DNA from: Acidimicrobiales bacterium
GTDB lineage: Bacteria; Actinomycetota; Acidimicrobiia; Acidimicrobiales; RAAP-2
Reading direction: 5' to 3'
Assembly (NCBI GenBank): GCA_025351385.1
Contig: JANXWA010000036.1
Location: forward strand, 1 to 64,000
Length of the DNA: 64,000 nucleotides
In this document: positions 37,684 through 48,293 of the stretch, piece after piece
Numbering within the stretch: position 1 is the stretch's first letter
How the letters are laid out: each line of letters starts with the position of its first letter
Program-made: the position numbers and the translations under genes
The notes under the pieces: generated by a model
Seen by the model: only the letters and a program-made list of their open reading frames with translations
Databases searched by the model: none
Told to the model about the DNA's origin: nothing

Positions 37684-40065
37684 TCAGCCCATTTGAGTCG
37701 GATGGGCCGGTCCGGCCCAGCCGGGCCTGATCGGGGATTCGCCGAGCAGCAGGTCGATATCGTCGACCTCGAGCGGACGGGCGAAGAGGAAGCCCTGGCC
37801 GGTGTCGACACGCTCCACCTCTAGACGTGAGCGTTGATCGTCAGTCTCGACGCCCTCGGCGATCGTCTCGAGACCCAGCACCTTGCCGAGTTGAACCAGC
37901 GTGTGCACCAGCGCCGCCGACTCGTTCGAATCAGCGATCCCCGAGACGAAGGTCCGATCGATCTTCAAGATGTCGATCGGGAACTGGCGCAGGTACGCGA
38001 GTGACGAGTACCCCGTGCCGAAGTCGTCGATGGCGATACGCACGCCCAGGGACTTCAGCGACAGGAGTCGCGCGACCGTCCCCACCGAGTCGTGCATCAA
38101 GGCCGTCTCGGTGAGTTCGAGGATCAGCGAACCGGGCTCGAGGCCGCTGCGCGACAACGCAACGCGCACGTCCTCGACGATCTGGTCGCGCTCGAGCTGC
38201 TTCAAAGAGATGTTGACCGAGACGGCGAACACGAAGCCCCGACGGTGCCAAGTCGCGCCCTGCTCGCAGGCCTCGGCGAGCACCCACGCACCGACGGGGA
38301 TGATGAGGCCGCTCGACTCGAGGGCGGGGATGAAGTCGTTGGGTTGGACGACGCCGCGTTCGGGGTGGCGCCAGCGCAACAGAGCCTCGACGCCGCTGAA
38401 GTCGCCGGTCTGCAGGTCGATGGTCGGCTGGTACATCAAGAAGAACTGCCCGATCTCGAGCGCGCTCGACAGGTCGACCTCCAGGCGCCGACTTCGGTCG
38501 ACGGCCTCTTGCATCGACGGCAGGAATCGCACGGCGCGCTGCTTGCCGGCGGCCTTCGCCTGGTACATCGCGATGTCCGCGTCCTGGAGGAGCGCCTCGG
38601 GCGTCGCCCGGTCGCCCTCGGCGATGCCGATACTCGCGGTCACCATCAGCGGCACGTCACTTCCCGCGAGGTCGAAGGGCGTGGCCAGCACGTCGAGGAT
38701 CCGGTCGGCGACGACCTGGACGCCGGCGTCCAGCGAGACCCCCTCGGCGAGGACGACGAACTCGTCGCCGCCGAGCCGTCCGACGGTGTCACTGTCGCGG
38801 ATGGCGCCTCCGAGCCGGTTGCCCACTTCGATGAGCAACTGGTCACCGGCCCGGTGGCCCAGCGTGTCGTTGATGTCCTTGAAGTTGTCGAGATCGAGGA
38901 AGAGCGCCGCGACGGGGGTGTGCTGTCGTCGGCCCCGCGCGAGCATCTGACCGATCCGGTCGAGGATCAGCGCCCGATTGGGCAGACCGGTCAGGGAGTC
39001 GTGAAGCGCCTGGTGCTGGAGCTGGTCCGTGCGCTGGTGGACCAGCTGGACCGCACTCGACCGGCTCGTGCCGAGCACGTACGTCAACAGGGCCAGCAGA
39101 AGGCTCACGATGATGCCGCCCAGCAGAATCGCCAGCGAGTTCGAGTAGCCGAACACGCCGTTCGGGATCGCCGCGGTGTAGACCCGCACATGCCATCCGT
39201 TGTGCAGGTCCACGGTCGTCAACGCCGCCCCCTTGGGCCGTTGGCCGGCCTGGAAGGTGACGTCGGTGGTGCCCGACTGGTAGTGCATCGCCACCGACGT
39301 GCCCGAGTGTCCCTCCAATGACATCGAGAGGACGGCGCCGGGCAGGATCTGGGTTCCGGTCCAACCAATCAGGCTCGCCCGTCGATCGGCTATCGACGTC
39401 GGATTGGTGCCGGCGCGGTAGATGGGCGCGCCCACCGCGAGGGCCGAGACGCCCGCGAGGCTCTCGGGGGTGTAGACGGCCTCGCCGGTGTCGCGCGTCG
39501 TCAAGAGGTCCGGGCCGAGATAGGTCTTGCAGATGTCGAATCCGGCCGGCAGCCTCGCCTGCACGATCCCCCGTCGGCCCACGTCGTAGGACAAGAGGCA
39601 GTAGAAGGGGCGATTGCCCGGAGGGACCAGCACGTGAGGGTCGCTACCCGCCTGGTAGAGCGACGGATTCGCCACGGCGCGCGCCTGGAACGCGCTCAGT
39701 TGGGACAAGGGCACCAGTGACACCTCAGTGATCGACTGGATCTCGGGGTAGCGCTCGAAGGCGCGCACGTCGCGCACCCACGTTGCGAACTGCGCCTCGG
39801 TGGCGTGCTCGTTGCCGATGAAGAAGGCGCCGGCGCTCGCCGAGAGGTCCTGGAGGTGCTGGATGGCGGTCTGGAAGGTCGAGGAGACCTGGACCGCGGT
39901 CGTCGCCGCAGTCTGGCGCGATCTCTGGGCGTCGTCGCGCGCGACCGAGTGCGAACCTAGCACCGACCCCAGAGCGCCTAGAGCGACCATCAGCGCCGCC
40001 ATCGCGGCCCAGGGGACCCTTCGCGGACTCCCCGCCGAGGGACCCTCGTCGACCGCTCTGCTCAC
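37684..40065 (-). CDS. CHASE-GGDEF-EAL c-di-GMP turnover protein
   Basis: CHASE-like N-terminus; DTVGRLGGDEFVVLAEG; YQPTIDLQTGDFSGVEALLRWRHPERG; DDFGTGYSSLAYLRQFPIDILKIDRTFV. Confidence 0.95.
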   Translation of the reverse strand: MSRAVDEGPSAGSPRRVPWAAMAALMVALGALGSVLGSHSVARDDAQRSRQTAATTAVQVSSTFQTAIQHLQDLSASAGAFFIGNEHATEAQFATWVRDVRAFERYPEIQSITEVSLVPLSQLSAFQARAVANPSLYQAGSDPHVLVPPGNRPFYCLLSYDVGRRGIVQARLPAGFDICKTYLGPDLLTTRDTGEAVYTPESLAGVSALAVGAPIYRAGTNPTSIADRRASLIGWTGTQILPGAVLSMSLEGHSGTSVAMHYQSGTTDVTFQAGQRPKGAALTTVDLHNGWHVRVYTAAIPNGVFGYSNSLAILLGGIIVSLLLALLTYVLGTSRSSAVQLVHQRTDQLQHQALHDSLTGLPNRALILDRIGQMLARGRRQHTPVAALFLDLDNFKDINDTLGHRAGDQLLIEVGNRLGGAIRDSDTVGRLGGDEFVVLAEGVSLDAGVQVVADRILDVLATPFDLAGSDVPLMVTASIGIAEGDRATPEALLQDADIAMYQAKAAGKQRAVRFLPSMQEAVDRSRRLEVDLSSALEIGQFFLMYQPTIDLQTGDFSGVEALLRWRHPERGVVQPNDFIPALESSGLIIPVGAWVLAEACEQGATWHRRGFVFAVSVNISLKQLERDQIVEDVRVALSRSGLEPGSLILELTETALMHDSVGTVARLLSLKSLGVRIAIDDFGTGYSSLAYLRQFPIDILKIDRTFVSGIADSNESAALVHTLVQLGKVLGLETIAEGVETDDQRSRLEVERVDTGQGFLFARPLEVDDIDLLLGESPIRPGWAGPAHPTQMG

Positions 40066-40291
40066 GTCATTCGTCCAGTTGGGAAGTCGCGGCCCCTCGG
40101 AACGGGCCGAACACGTCGGACCCTATTGCATGCCGCACTTCTCACACCCACCAACCTACGCCTCCGGTCGGGGTCGCACGGTCCACCGCGCTCGTGACCG
40201 TTCTCCTCGAGTCAGGTCGGGCGCGGCCCACGTGACGTTCGCCCGTCGTGTCCGTCGGGCACCGCGCTTCGATTTGCCTCGCCGACGGCGA

Positions 40292-41455
40292 TCAGCGAAG
40301 GGCGCGTTCGGTCCTTTGAACGACCGCACCACCTGGACGGTACGCCAGGTGGGCCGCCCGGGGGGCGTCGAGGACGACGAAGTCGGCCCGGGCACCGACC
40401 GCGAGGCGTCCGACGTCCCCACGGCGCAGGGCCGTGGCGCCCCCGCGCGTCGCGGCCCACAGTGCCTCGTCGAAGGTCATGCCCATCTCGCGCACCGCGA
40501 GGGCGATCACGAACCCCATGTTGGTCACGTAGGACGTTCCCGGGTTGCAGTCGGTCGCGAGTGCGACGACGACGCCGGCGTCGAGCAGACGCCGGGCCGA
40601 CGGGTAGGCCGAACGGGTGGAGAAGTCGGCGCCGGGGAGCAGCGTCGCCACGGTGCTCGACGCGGCGAGTTGGAGAACGTCGTCGTCGCGCACGAAAGTG
40701 CAGTGGTCGACGCTCGCGGCGTCGAGCTCGACGGCGAGGGCGACGCCCCCGGTGTCGCCCAGCTGGTTGCCGTGCAGTCGAAGCTCCAGGCCGGCGTCAC
40801 GCGCCCGTAGCAAGATGGCGCGCGACTCGTCGACGGAGAAGGCCCCCCGGTCGCAAAAGACGTCGGCCCAGCGGGCCCTCGGCGCGCAGGCGTCCATCAT
40901 CGCGCCGCCCACGAGGTCGACGTAGCCGTCGCGGTCGCGGCCGAACTCCTCGGGCACCACGTGGGCGCCGAGGAAGGTCACCTCGTCGCTGAACTCGCCC
41001 GCCAAGTCGAGCAGACGGACCTCCCCATCGGTCGTAAGCTCGTAGGCGGACTTGATCTCGACCGTGGTGACGCCGTTGGCGCGCAGTTCGGCGGCGCGCG
41101 CCGCGGTCGTCGCGCGCAGTTCGTCCGTCGACGCGGCCCGCGTCGCCTCGACGGTGCGCCGAATCCCGCCGCCGTCGTAGTGCTGGCCGGCCATGCGGGC
41201 CTCAAACTCGTCGGAGCGCTCACCGGCGAAGACGAGGTGGGTGTGCGAGTCGACGAATCCGGGGATGACGGCGCCGTTCGCCGCGTCGAGAACCTCGTCG
41301 GCGTCGGGGGCCTCGTCGTCTCGCCCGACCCACAGCACGTGGCCGTCGTCGTGGACGAGCGCGGCGTCCAAGAGCCGTCCCATCACACTGTGGTCGCCGA
41401 GCGACGGGTCGTTGGTCGTCAGCTCGGCGATGTGGCGCACGACCCGGGTGGTCAC
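40292..41455 (-). CDS. hutI: Imidazolonepropionase
   Basis: PGFVDSHTHLVFAGERSDEFEARMAG, LGAHVVPEE, ATDCNPGTSYVTNMGFVIALAVREMGMTFDEALWAAT. Confidence 0.95.
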   Translation of the reverse strand: MTTRVVRHIAELTTNDPSLGDHSVMGRLLDAALVHDDGHVLWVGRDDEAPDADEVLDAANGAVIPGFVDSHTHLVFAGERSDEFEARMAGQHYDGGGIRRTVEATRAASTDELRATTAARAAELRANGVTTVEIKSAYELTTDGEVRLLDLAGEFSDEVTFLGAHVVPEEFGRDRDGYVDLVGGAMMDACAPRARWADVFCDRGAFSVDESRAILLRARDAGLELRLHGNQLGDTGGVALAVELDAASVDHCTFVRDDDVLQLAASSTVATLLPGADFSTRSAYPSARRLLDAGVVVALATDCNPGTSYVTNMGFVIALAVREMGMTFDEALWAATRGGATALRRGDVGRLAVGARADFVVLDAPRAAHLAYRPGGAVVQRTERALR

Positions 41456-41456
41456 G

Positions 41457-43112
41457 TCAACCTTCGCGCATCGGGATGCGCACGCCGCGCTGAGCCGCGG
41501 TCTCCTCGGCGATCTCGTAGCCGGCGTCGACGTGGCGGATGACGCCCATGCCGGGATCGTTCGAGAGCACGCGCGCGATCTTCTGGCGCGCCAGGTCGGT
41601 GCCGTCGGCGACGCAGACCTGCCCGGCGTGGATCGAACGGCCGATGCCGACGCCTCCGCCGTGGTGGATCGAGACCCACGAGGCGCCCGACGCGGTGTTG
41701 ACGAGCGCGTTGAGCAGGGGCCAGTCCGCTATGGCGTCGCTGCCGTCGAGCATCGACTCGGTCTCGCGGTACGGCGAGGCGACCGAGCCGCTGTCGAGGT
41801 GGTCGCGGCCGATGACGATCGGCGCCGACACCTCACCCGAGGCGACCAGGTCGTTGAAGGCGAGGCCGGCCACGTCGCGCTCGCCGTAGCCCAGCCAGCA
41901 GATCCGCGCCGGCAGTCCCTCGAAGGCGACCAGGTTCTGGGCCTTGGTGATCCAGCGGTGCAGCGCCTCGTTCTCGGGGAAGAGCTCGAGCACGGCCGCG
42001 TCCGTGCGCGCGATGTCCTTCGGGTCACCCGAGAGCGCCACCCAGCGGAAGGGACCCCTGCCCTCGCAGAAGAGCGGCCGGATGTAGGCCGGCACGAAGC
42101 CCGGAAAGTCGAAGGCCCGCTCGTAGCCGCCCAGCTGCGCCTCACCGCGGATCGAGTTGCCGTAGTCGAAGACCTCGGCGCCCTCGTCCATGAATCCGAC
42201 CATCGCCTCGACCTGCTTGGCCATCGACTCACGGGCCCGGTCGGTGAACTCCTCGGGCTTCTTGTCGGCGTAGTCGTGCCAGTCGCCAAGTTCGATTCCC
42301 TCGGGCAGGTAGCTGAGTGGGTCGTGGGCCGAGGTCTGGTCGGTGACGATATCCACCTCGACGCCCCGGGCGAGCAGCTCGGCGAAGATCGTCGCGGCGT
42401 TGCCGACGAGTCCGACCGAGAGGGCCCGGCGGTCCTTCTTCGCCGCGAGCACGCGTCGCAATGCTTCGTCGAGGTCGGCCGTCCACTCGTCGAGGTAGCG
42501 GTGCTCGACCCGGCGCTGCAGTCGGCCGGGGTCGACGTCGACGCACAGGCACACGCCGTCGTTCATGGTGACCGCCAGCGGCTGGGCGCCGCCCATCCCA
42601 CCGGCGCCGCCGGTCAGCGTGAGCGTGCCGGCCAGCGTGCCGCCGAAGCGTTTCGTCGCGACCGCGGCGAAGGTCTCGTAGGTGCCCTGGAGGATTCCCT
42701 GAGTGCCGATGTAGATCCACGATCCCGCGGTCATCTGTCCGTACATGGTGAGTCCGAGGGCCTCGAGACGGCGGAACTCGGGCCAGGTGGCCCAATCCCC
42801 CACCAGGTTCGAGTTGGCGATGAGGACCCGCGGCGCCCACTCGTGGGTCTGGAAGACCCCGACCGGCCGACCCGACTGCACCAGCATCGTCTCGTCGCCC
42901 TTCAGTGTCGTTAACGTGCGCACCAGCGCGTCGAAGCTGCGCCAGTCCCTCGCCGCGCGGCCGGTGCCGCCGTAGACGACGAGGTCGTCGGGCCGCTCGG
43001 CGACCTCGGGGTCGAGGTTGTTTTGCAGCATGCGCAGGGCGGCCTCCTGGGGCCAGCCCAGGGTCGACAGCGTGGTCCCGCGAGCGGCTCGAACGGGGCG
43101 GGCACCTTGCAT
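41457..43112 (-). CDS. hutU: Urocanate hydratase
   Basis: [65 protein letters not shown]. Confidence 0.97.
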   Translation of the reverse strand: MQGARPVRAARGTTLSTLGWPQEAALRMLQNNLDPEVAERPDDLVVYGGTGRAARDWRSFDALVRTLTTLKGDETMLVQSGRPVGVFQTHEWAPRVLIANSNLVGDWATWPEFRRLEALGLTMYGQMTAGSWIYIGTQGILQGTYETFAAVATKRFGGTLAGTLTLTGGAGGMGGAQPLAVTMNDGVCLCVDVDPGRLQRRVEHRYLDEWTADLDEALRRVLAAKKDRRALSVGLVGNAATIFAELLARGVEVDIVTDQTSAHDPLSYLPEGIELGDWHDYADKKPEEFTDRARESMAKQVEAMVGFMDEGAEVFDYGNSIRGEAQLGGYERAFDFPGFVPAYIRPLFCEGRGPFRWVALSGDPKDIARTDAAVLELFPENEALHRWITKAQNLVAFEGLPARICWLGYGERDVAGLAFNDLVASGEVSAPIVIGRDHLDSGSVASPYRETESMLDGSDAIADWPLLNALVNTASGASWVSIHHGGGVGIGRSIHAGQVCVADGTDLARQKIARVLSNDPGMGVIRHVDAGYEIAEETAAQRGVRIPMREG

Positions 43113-43129
43113 GACATCTCCTCCTTGGA

Positions 43130-44659
43130 CTAGGTGAGCGAGACGAACTGTCCGGCGAGGTCGAGCAGCTCTCCGCTGCGCACCAGCTCACCCACGCCGG
43201 CGATCTCGGGCGAGAGCCAGCGGTCGTGACCAGGTCCCCCGGACACCGCGTTCACTCGGCCACTGACCGCCCCAGTGGCCCGCGACGGGGTGAGCGGCTC
43301 TCGCAGCGCCAGGGCCCGGGCCCCGGTCAGGAGCTCGATCGCGAGGACGTCGGCGAAGGCCTCGAGCGACTTGCGCAGCTTGCGCGCCGCGTGCCAGCCC
43401 ATGGAGACATGGTCCTCCTGCATACCCGAGCTCGGGATCGAGTCGACGCTCGCCGGCGCGGCGAGCCGCTTCATCTCGGACACGAGCGCGGCCTGGGCGT
43501 ACTGAGCGATCATGAGTCCCGAGTCGACGCCGGCCTGGTGCGCGAGGAACGGCGGCAGGCCGTAGCTGCGGTGCACGTCGAGCATGCGGTCGGTGCGCCG
43601 CTCGGACATCGACGCGACGTCGGCCAGCGCGATCGCGAGGAAGTCGAGGACGTAGCCAATGGGCGCCCCGTGGAAATTGCCGTTCGAGACCAACGAGCCG
43701 TCGGCGAGCACCGACGGATTGTCGATCGACGAGGCCAGCTCGACGTCGGCGACGCGGGTGGCGAAGGCGAACGTGTCGCGCGCCGCCCCGTGCACCTGGG
43801 GGGCGCAGCGCAGCGAGTAGGCGTCCTGGACCTGGCTCGGGTCGTCGAGGTGCGAAGTGACGATCTCGGAGTCGGCGAGCAGTGCCGCGAGATTGGCGGC
43901 GGAGGCCATCTGACCGACGTGGGGCCGCAGCGCGTGGATCTCGGCGAGGAAGACCCGGTCGGTCCCTCGCAGGGCCTGGATCGACATGGCGGCGGCCACG
44001 TCCATCAGGCGCATCAGGGCGGTGCCGTCCTCGATCGCGAGCACCAGCTGGCCGAGCATGCCGTCGGTGCCGTTGATCATGGCGAGGCCCTCCTTCTCGG
44101 CCAGGGTCACCGGCTCGAGCCCGGCGGCGAGCAGCGCGTCGGCGGCGAGCATCCTTCGCCCCCCACGGTCACGCACGTCGCCCTCGCCCATCAACGCGAG
44201 CGCCACGTGGGCGAGGGGCGCGAGGTCTCCCGAGCAGCCCAGCGAGCCGAACTCGTGCACCACCGGCGTGACCCCGGCGTTCAGCAACCCGCAGTAGGCC
44301 TTCGCCGTCGAGGGGCGAACGCCCGACACGCCGCTGCAGAGGTTGGTGAGGCGCGACACCATCATCGCGCGCACGACTTCGGTCTCGACCTCGGGACCCA
44401 CGCCAGCGGCGTGGCTGCGGATCAGCGATCGCTGCAGGTCGCGACGCTCCTCGGGCGAGATGAAGGTCGTCGCCAGTGAACCGAAACCCGTCGACAGTCC
44501 GTAGACGGGCGTGCCGCTGGCGACCATTGCGTCGATCGCCTCGCGCTGGCGCTCCAGGCGCGAGATGACCTCTGCGTCGAGCTCGACCGGCTCGAAGCGC
44601 CGCGCGACTGCCACCACGTCGGCACGGGTCAGTGCGCCCAAACCAATCACCACCGTCAA
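43130..44659 (-). CDS. hutH: Histidine ammonia-lyase
   Basis: [60 protein letters not shown]. Confidence 0.97.
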   Translation of the reverse strand: MTVVIGLGALTRADVVAVARRFEPVELDAEVISRLERQREAIDAMVASGTPVYGLSTGFGSLATTFISPEERRDLQRSLIRSHAAGVGPEVETEVVRAMMVSRLTNLCSGVSGVRPSTAKAYCGLLNAGVTPVVHEFGSLGCSGDLAPLAHVALALMGEGDVRDRGGRRMLAADALLAAGLEPVTLAEKEGLAMINGTDGMLGQLVLAIEDGTALMRLMDVAAAMSIQALRGTDRVFLAEIHALRPHVGQMASAANLAALLADSEIVTSHLDDPSQVQDAYSLRCAPQVHGAARDTFAFATRVADVELASSIDNPSVLADGSLVSNGNFHGAPIGYVLDFLAIALADVASMSERRTDRMLDVHRSYGLPPFLAHQAGVDSGLMIAQYAQAALVSEMKRLAAPASVDSIPSSGMQEDHVSMGWHAARKLRKSLEAFADVLAIELLTGARALALREPLTPSRATGAVSGRVNAVSGGPGHDRWLSPEIAGVGELVRSGELLDLAGQFVSLT

Positions 44660-45573
44660 CGGGCTCTCCTTCGCAGGCCCGCCAGTGCCTCGAGCACGAG
44701 CAGAGCTGCCAGTCGCACCGTCCGCTGGTCGTCGGTGTCGCGCTCCACGTCGATCTCGGTGATGTCAATCGCGCAGACGGCCGCGTTCGTCGCGACGATG
44801 CGCACGAAGCGGCGCATCTCGTCGGCGCTCAGTCCTCCCGGTGCCGCCGCGGGGCAGCCAGGTACGGCGGCGCGGTCGGCGGCGTCCATGTCGATATCGA
44901 CGTAGACCTTTCGCCCGCCGACGCTCGCCAACTGCACCGCGCGCACGGCCGCCTCCTCGATCGAGCCGTGGCGAATCGAGTCGCGAGAGATCACCCACGC
45001 TCCGGCGTCGTGAGCGCGCTTGGCATAGGGGGCCGAGTTGGAGAAGTCGGCCAGTCCGACCTGCACGAGGCGCTTCCCGTCGAGGCCCGCCTCAAGCAGC
45101 TGACGCACGGGCGAGCCGTTGGAGACCCCGTCACGCACGTCCAGGTGCGCGTCGAGCGTGATCAGGCCGTAGCCCCCGAGGTTTCCGCCGGTGACGGCGC
45201 GCATGGCCTTCCAGGTGGTGGCGTTGTCACCGCCGAGGAAGATCTGGAGGTCGAGTCCCGCGTCGAACGAATTGACGGCGTCGGCGACACGTCGGTCACC
45301 CTCCTCGCCGTCAGGGTCGACAACGTTGCCGTAATCGACGACCGACACGTGCTCGGCGAGGTCGACGTTGTCCGTAAATGACCACGTCGAGTAGCGGGTG
45401 AGAGCCTCGCGGATGGCGTCGGGGGTGCTCACCGACGAGCGCGGCGTCAACGAGTTGAGGTACGTGTGCACGCCCAGCAATGCGGCATTGCGGTGGCCTG
45501 CGACGGGGCCCGCCACCAGAAGTGAATCGGCCGAGGGCCAGTTGGGATCGTTCGGGTTCGCCACGCAGCCCAT
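44656..45573 (-). CDS. hutG: Arginase-family amidinohydrolase, probable formimidoylglutamase
   Basis: FLGGDNATTW, LITLDAHLDVRDG, KVYVDIDMDAADRAAVPG; adjacent to hutH; start MGCVANP (or GTG at 45582) rather than the longer ORF. Confidence 0.88.
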   Translation of the reverse strand: MGCVANPNDPNWPSADSLLVAGPVAGHRNAALLGVHTYLNSLTPRSSVSTPDAIREALTRYSTWSFTDNVDLAEHVSVVDYGNVVDPDGEEGDRRVADAVNSFDAGLDLQIFLGGDNATTWKAMRAVTGGNLGGYGLITLDAHLDVRDGVSNGSPVRQLLEAGLDGKRLVQVGLADFSNSAPYAKRAHDAGAWVISRDSIRHGSIEEAAVRAVQLASVGGRKVYVDIDMDAADRAAVPGCPAAAPGGLSADEMRRFVRIVATNAAVCAIDITEIDVERDTDDQRTVRLAALLVLEALAGLRRRAR

Positions 45574-45602
45574 GTTACGCACGTGCCCACAATTCACGGG
45601 AA

Positions 45603-46757
45603 CTACGACGTCGGAGCGGTCGTGATCGTGGATTGGGTCGACGTGGTGGTGGACCCCGTCGTAGTCGTCGTCGACTTCGGGACGTGACACCCCGTCGGGC
45701 TGAGGGCGAGCCGCTGGGGCTGGGGACCCTTGACCGCGACGAACACCCCGGCGCTCTGCCAGTGACAGGTCCACGAATCGGGCTCGGCGAGCACCACGAA
45801 GAAGTCGCGCTCCCAACCGGTCGAGTAGATCGAAGCGTCGTGGTTGCCCCCGGGGATCTGCACGTTGAAGGCACCCGCGACGTGCATCGGAATCTCCGGC
45901 GCGCCGGCGATCGGCCAGAAGGGGTTGATGTCGAGCTCCATGCCCGTCACCGCGCCAGCCGCGAGCAGCGCCTGGCCGACTTGGATGGGCATCACCGGGT
46001 GCATGGTTGCGACGTAGACCAGATTGCCCTTCGCGTCGACGCCGAGGCCGGTGCGGGCGGTGAGCGGGTTGTAGTTGAGAGGCGAGCCCCATATGTGCCA
46101 GTTCGCCGACCTCGCCGAAGCGGTCAGAGCGCCGTGTAAGACCATGGGCGAGAGGTTCTGGCGGTAACTGACGGGGTGGAAGCCGGCCGGGGGGAAGTCT
46201 TTGGCCCCCCAGACGCCCATGACCCAGTGACCGGCCCGGTCGATCCCTATCGTCATGTCGCCCACGACCATCGGAATGAGCACCACGCCGTCGACGACGG
46301 CGCCGCCGGCGAAGGCCGACTGTTTGAAAGCGCCGTTGAATGCCGCGACGACACCGGGCGGACCCTCGTTCGCCCAGTCGATTCGCGGTCCGGCGTCGGT
46401 CGGAGCCTTCGCCCAGAGATTAGGGTCGATGGCCCCGACGTGCCACCGCAGCAACGTCGTGCGCGCACGCATCCGGAAGGCCCGAAAGACGGCACCGCCA
46501 ATGTTCACGTCCCGAATGTCCACCATGATGCCGCGCCGGGAGGCGCTGACGCCGATCCAACCGGCCTGACGCCGCTCGGGAGCGACCGAGGTGGTGGTCG
46601 ACGGGGTCGAGCGGGCGATTGACGTCGTACTCGTTGTGGTGGTGGCACTCACGACGTAGCTGGTGCCGATGCCGACGAAAGCAATCCCGACGACGACGAG
46701 CGGAACCACGAGTCGCCACGGTCCGCGCAGGGATCGTGGCCGGAGCACCCGGACCAC
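45603..46757 (-). CDS. Membrane-anchored phosphodiester glycosidase (NAGPA-like) family protein
   Basis: GVVAAFNGAFKQSAFAGGAVVDGVVL...ARTGLGVDAKGNLVYVATMHPVMPIQVGQALLAAGAVTGMELDIN. Confidence 0.8.
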   Translation of the reverse strand: MVRVLRPRSLRGPWRLVVPLVVVGIAFVGIGTSYVVSATTTTSTTSIARSTPSTTTSVAPERRQAGWIGVSASRRGIMVDIRDVNIGGAVFRAFRMRARTTLLRWHVGAIDPNLWAKAPTDAGPRIDWANEGPPGVVAAFNGAFKQSAFAGGAVVDGVVLIPMVVGDMTIGIDRAGHWVMGVWGAKDFPPAGFHPVSYRQNLSPMVLHGALTASARSANWHIWGSPLNYNPLTARTGLGVDAKGNLVYVATMHPVMPIQVGQALLAAGAVTGMELDINPFWPIAGAPEIPMHVAGAFNVQIPGGNHDASIYSTGWERDFFVVLAEPDSWTCHWQSAGVFVAVKGPQPQRLALSPTGCHVPKSTTTTTGSTTTSTQSTITTAPTS

Positions 46758-48293
46758 TTATCGCTCTACGGTGCGAACACCACTCTCACCGGGCTCTTCG
46801 GTGTCGGTGGCGATGAACGTCGGCACTTCGGTGGCGTCTCGTCCGTGGTGCAAGTCGTCGACGTAGACCGGCGACGGTGTCGCGAGATACTCGCCCGCCT
46901 CGGTGCGCGTCACGACGTTCGGGGTCTTGCGCTTCCCGCCGCCCTTGACACCTTGGAGCTCCCTGCAGATCTTGTAGGTAACCGGATAGGCCGCGAACGG
47001 CACGACGGTGCAGAGGATCCGCATGGCCCACACCGTCGAGTTCAACGACACGTGGAAGAAGTTGGCGATGACGTCGGTGGCGCTGGCGATGAACAGCATG
47101 CCGACGAACGAGAAGATCGCGACGCCCGCCGCAGTGCGCTTGGGCCGGTTGCTCGGTCGATCGAGCAGGTTGTGCATCTCGTGGTCCTTCGTGAAGCGAC
47201 GTTCGATGGCCGGCCACGCGAACACGATGTTGAAGATGAGACCGGGCAGCACGATCGCCGGAATGAAGACCTCCCACGGAATCGTGTAGCCGAAACTGTG
47301 GAACGACCAGGACGGCCAGATGCGCAGCGCCCCGTCGAGGAAACCCATGTACCAGTCGGGCTGGACCGCGTAGCCGATGCGCGAGGCGTCGTAGGGGCCG
47401 AACTGCCAGATGGGGTTGACCTGCGCGAAGGCGCCGAGCAGCGCGGTGATGCCGGTGATGATGAACAAGAAGCCCGTAGTCTTGGCCATGAAGACCGGGA
47501 ACATCGGCGAGCCGACGACATTGTTCTCTGTGCGACCCTCACCCGGGAACTGGGTGTGCTTCTGGCGCAACAGCAGCGCCATGTGCGCGGTGACGAGACC
47601 GATGATGATGAGCGGCACAATCAGCACGTGCAGGATGTAGAAGCGCGGGATGATCGAGGTGCCCGGGAAGTTGCCGCCGAACACGAGGAAGGCGAGGTAC
47701 GAGCCGACGACCGGAATCGAGAGGAGGATGGAGTAGGCGATGCGAATGCCGGTGCCCGAGACGAGGTCGTCAGGCAGTGAGTAGCCGAGGAAGCCGTTCA
47801 CGATTGCGAGGATCAGCAGCGTCCCGCCAATCGTCCAGTTGAGCTCGCGAGGCTTGCGGAAGGCACCGGTGAAAAAGACCCGGGCCATGTGCACGACGAT
47901 CGCCCCGACGAAGATGTCACAGGCCCAGTGGTGCATCTGGCGCATCAACAGCCCGCCGCGCACGGCGAACGAGAGGTCGACCGACGAGGAGAAGGCCTGG
48001 GTCATCTTCTGACCGTCGAGCGGCAGGTAACTGCCGTGGTACGTGACGATCGCCTGGCTCGGGATGAAGTACAGCGTCAAGAAGACGCCCGTCACCAATA
48101 GCACGACGAAGGAGTACAGGGCGATCTCGCCGAGCATGAAGGACCAGTGGTCGGGGAAGATCTTGTCGAGGAATGAACGGCCGCCCTTGGCGACGCCCAG
48201 TCGGTCGTCGAGCTCGCCCAGGGTCTTGCCCACCTGGCCGTAGCGGCCGAGGGCCGCGCGCTGCGTGCGCTTGGTGGTCACGACGTCACTCAA
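46758..48293 (-). CDS. qcrB: Cytochrome bc complex cytochrome b subunit
   Basis: FPDHWSFMLGEIALYSFVVLLVTGVFL, MRQMHHWACDIFVGAIVVHMARVFFTGAFRKPRELNW, ARFYILHVL/H ligands; overlaps qcrA stop, TTG start at 48293. Confidence 0.95.
   Translation of the reverse strand: MSDVVTTKRTQRAALGRYGQVGKTLGELDDRLGVAKGGRSFLDKIFPDHWSFMLGEIALYSFVVLLVTGVFLTLYFIPSQAIVTYHGSYLPLDGQKMTQAFSSSVDLSFAVRGGLLMRQMHHWACDIFVGAIVVHMARVFFTGAFRKPRELNWTIGGTLLILAIVNGFLGYSLPDDLVSGTGIRIAYSILLSIPVVGSYLAFLVFGGNFPGTSIIPRFYILHVLIVPLIIIGLVTAHMALLLRQKHTQFPGEGRTENNVVGSPMFPVFMAKTTGFLFIITGITALLGAFAQVNPIWQFGPYDASRIGYAVQPDWYMGFLDGALRIWPSWSFHSFGYTIPWEVFIPAIVLPGLIFNIVFAWPAIERRFTKDHEMHNLLDRPSNRPKRTAAGVAIFSFVGMLFIASATDVIANFFHVSLNSTVWAMRILCTVVPFAAYPVTYKICRELQGVKGGGKRKTPNVVTRTEAGEYLATPSPVYVDDLHHGRDATEVPTFIATDTEEPGESGVRTVER

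Noticed and set aside
43130-44659. HutH has Cys-Ser-Gly ([14 protein letters not shown]) instead of Ala-Ser-Gly at the MIO-forming site
   Set aside because: Unusual compared with the textbook ASG, but to my recollection CSG also occurs in Streptomyces-type histidine ammonia-lyases, so probably a lineage variant rather than novelty.
44656-46092. N-terminal extension of the arginase-family ORF
   Set aside because: Extension runs through the phosphodiester glycosidase gene in a wrong frame; start at about 45573.
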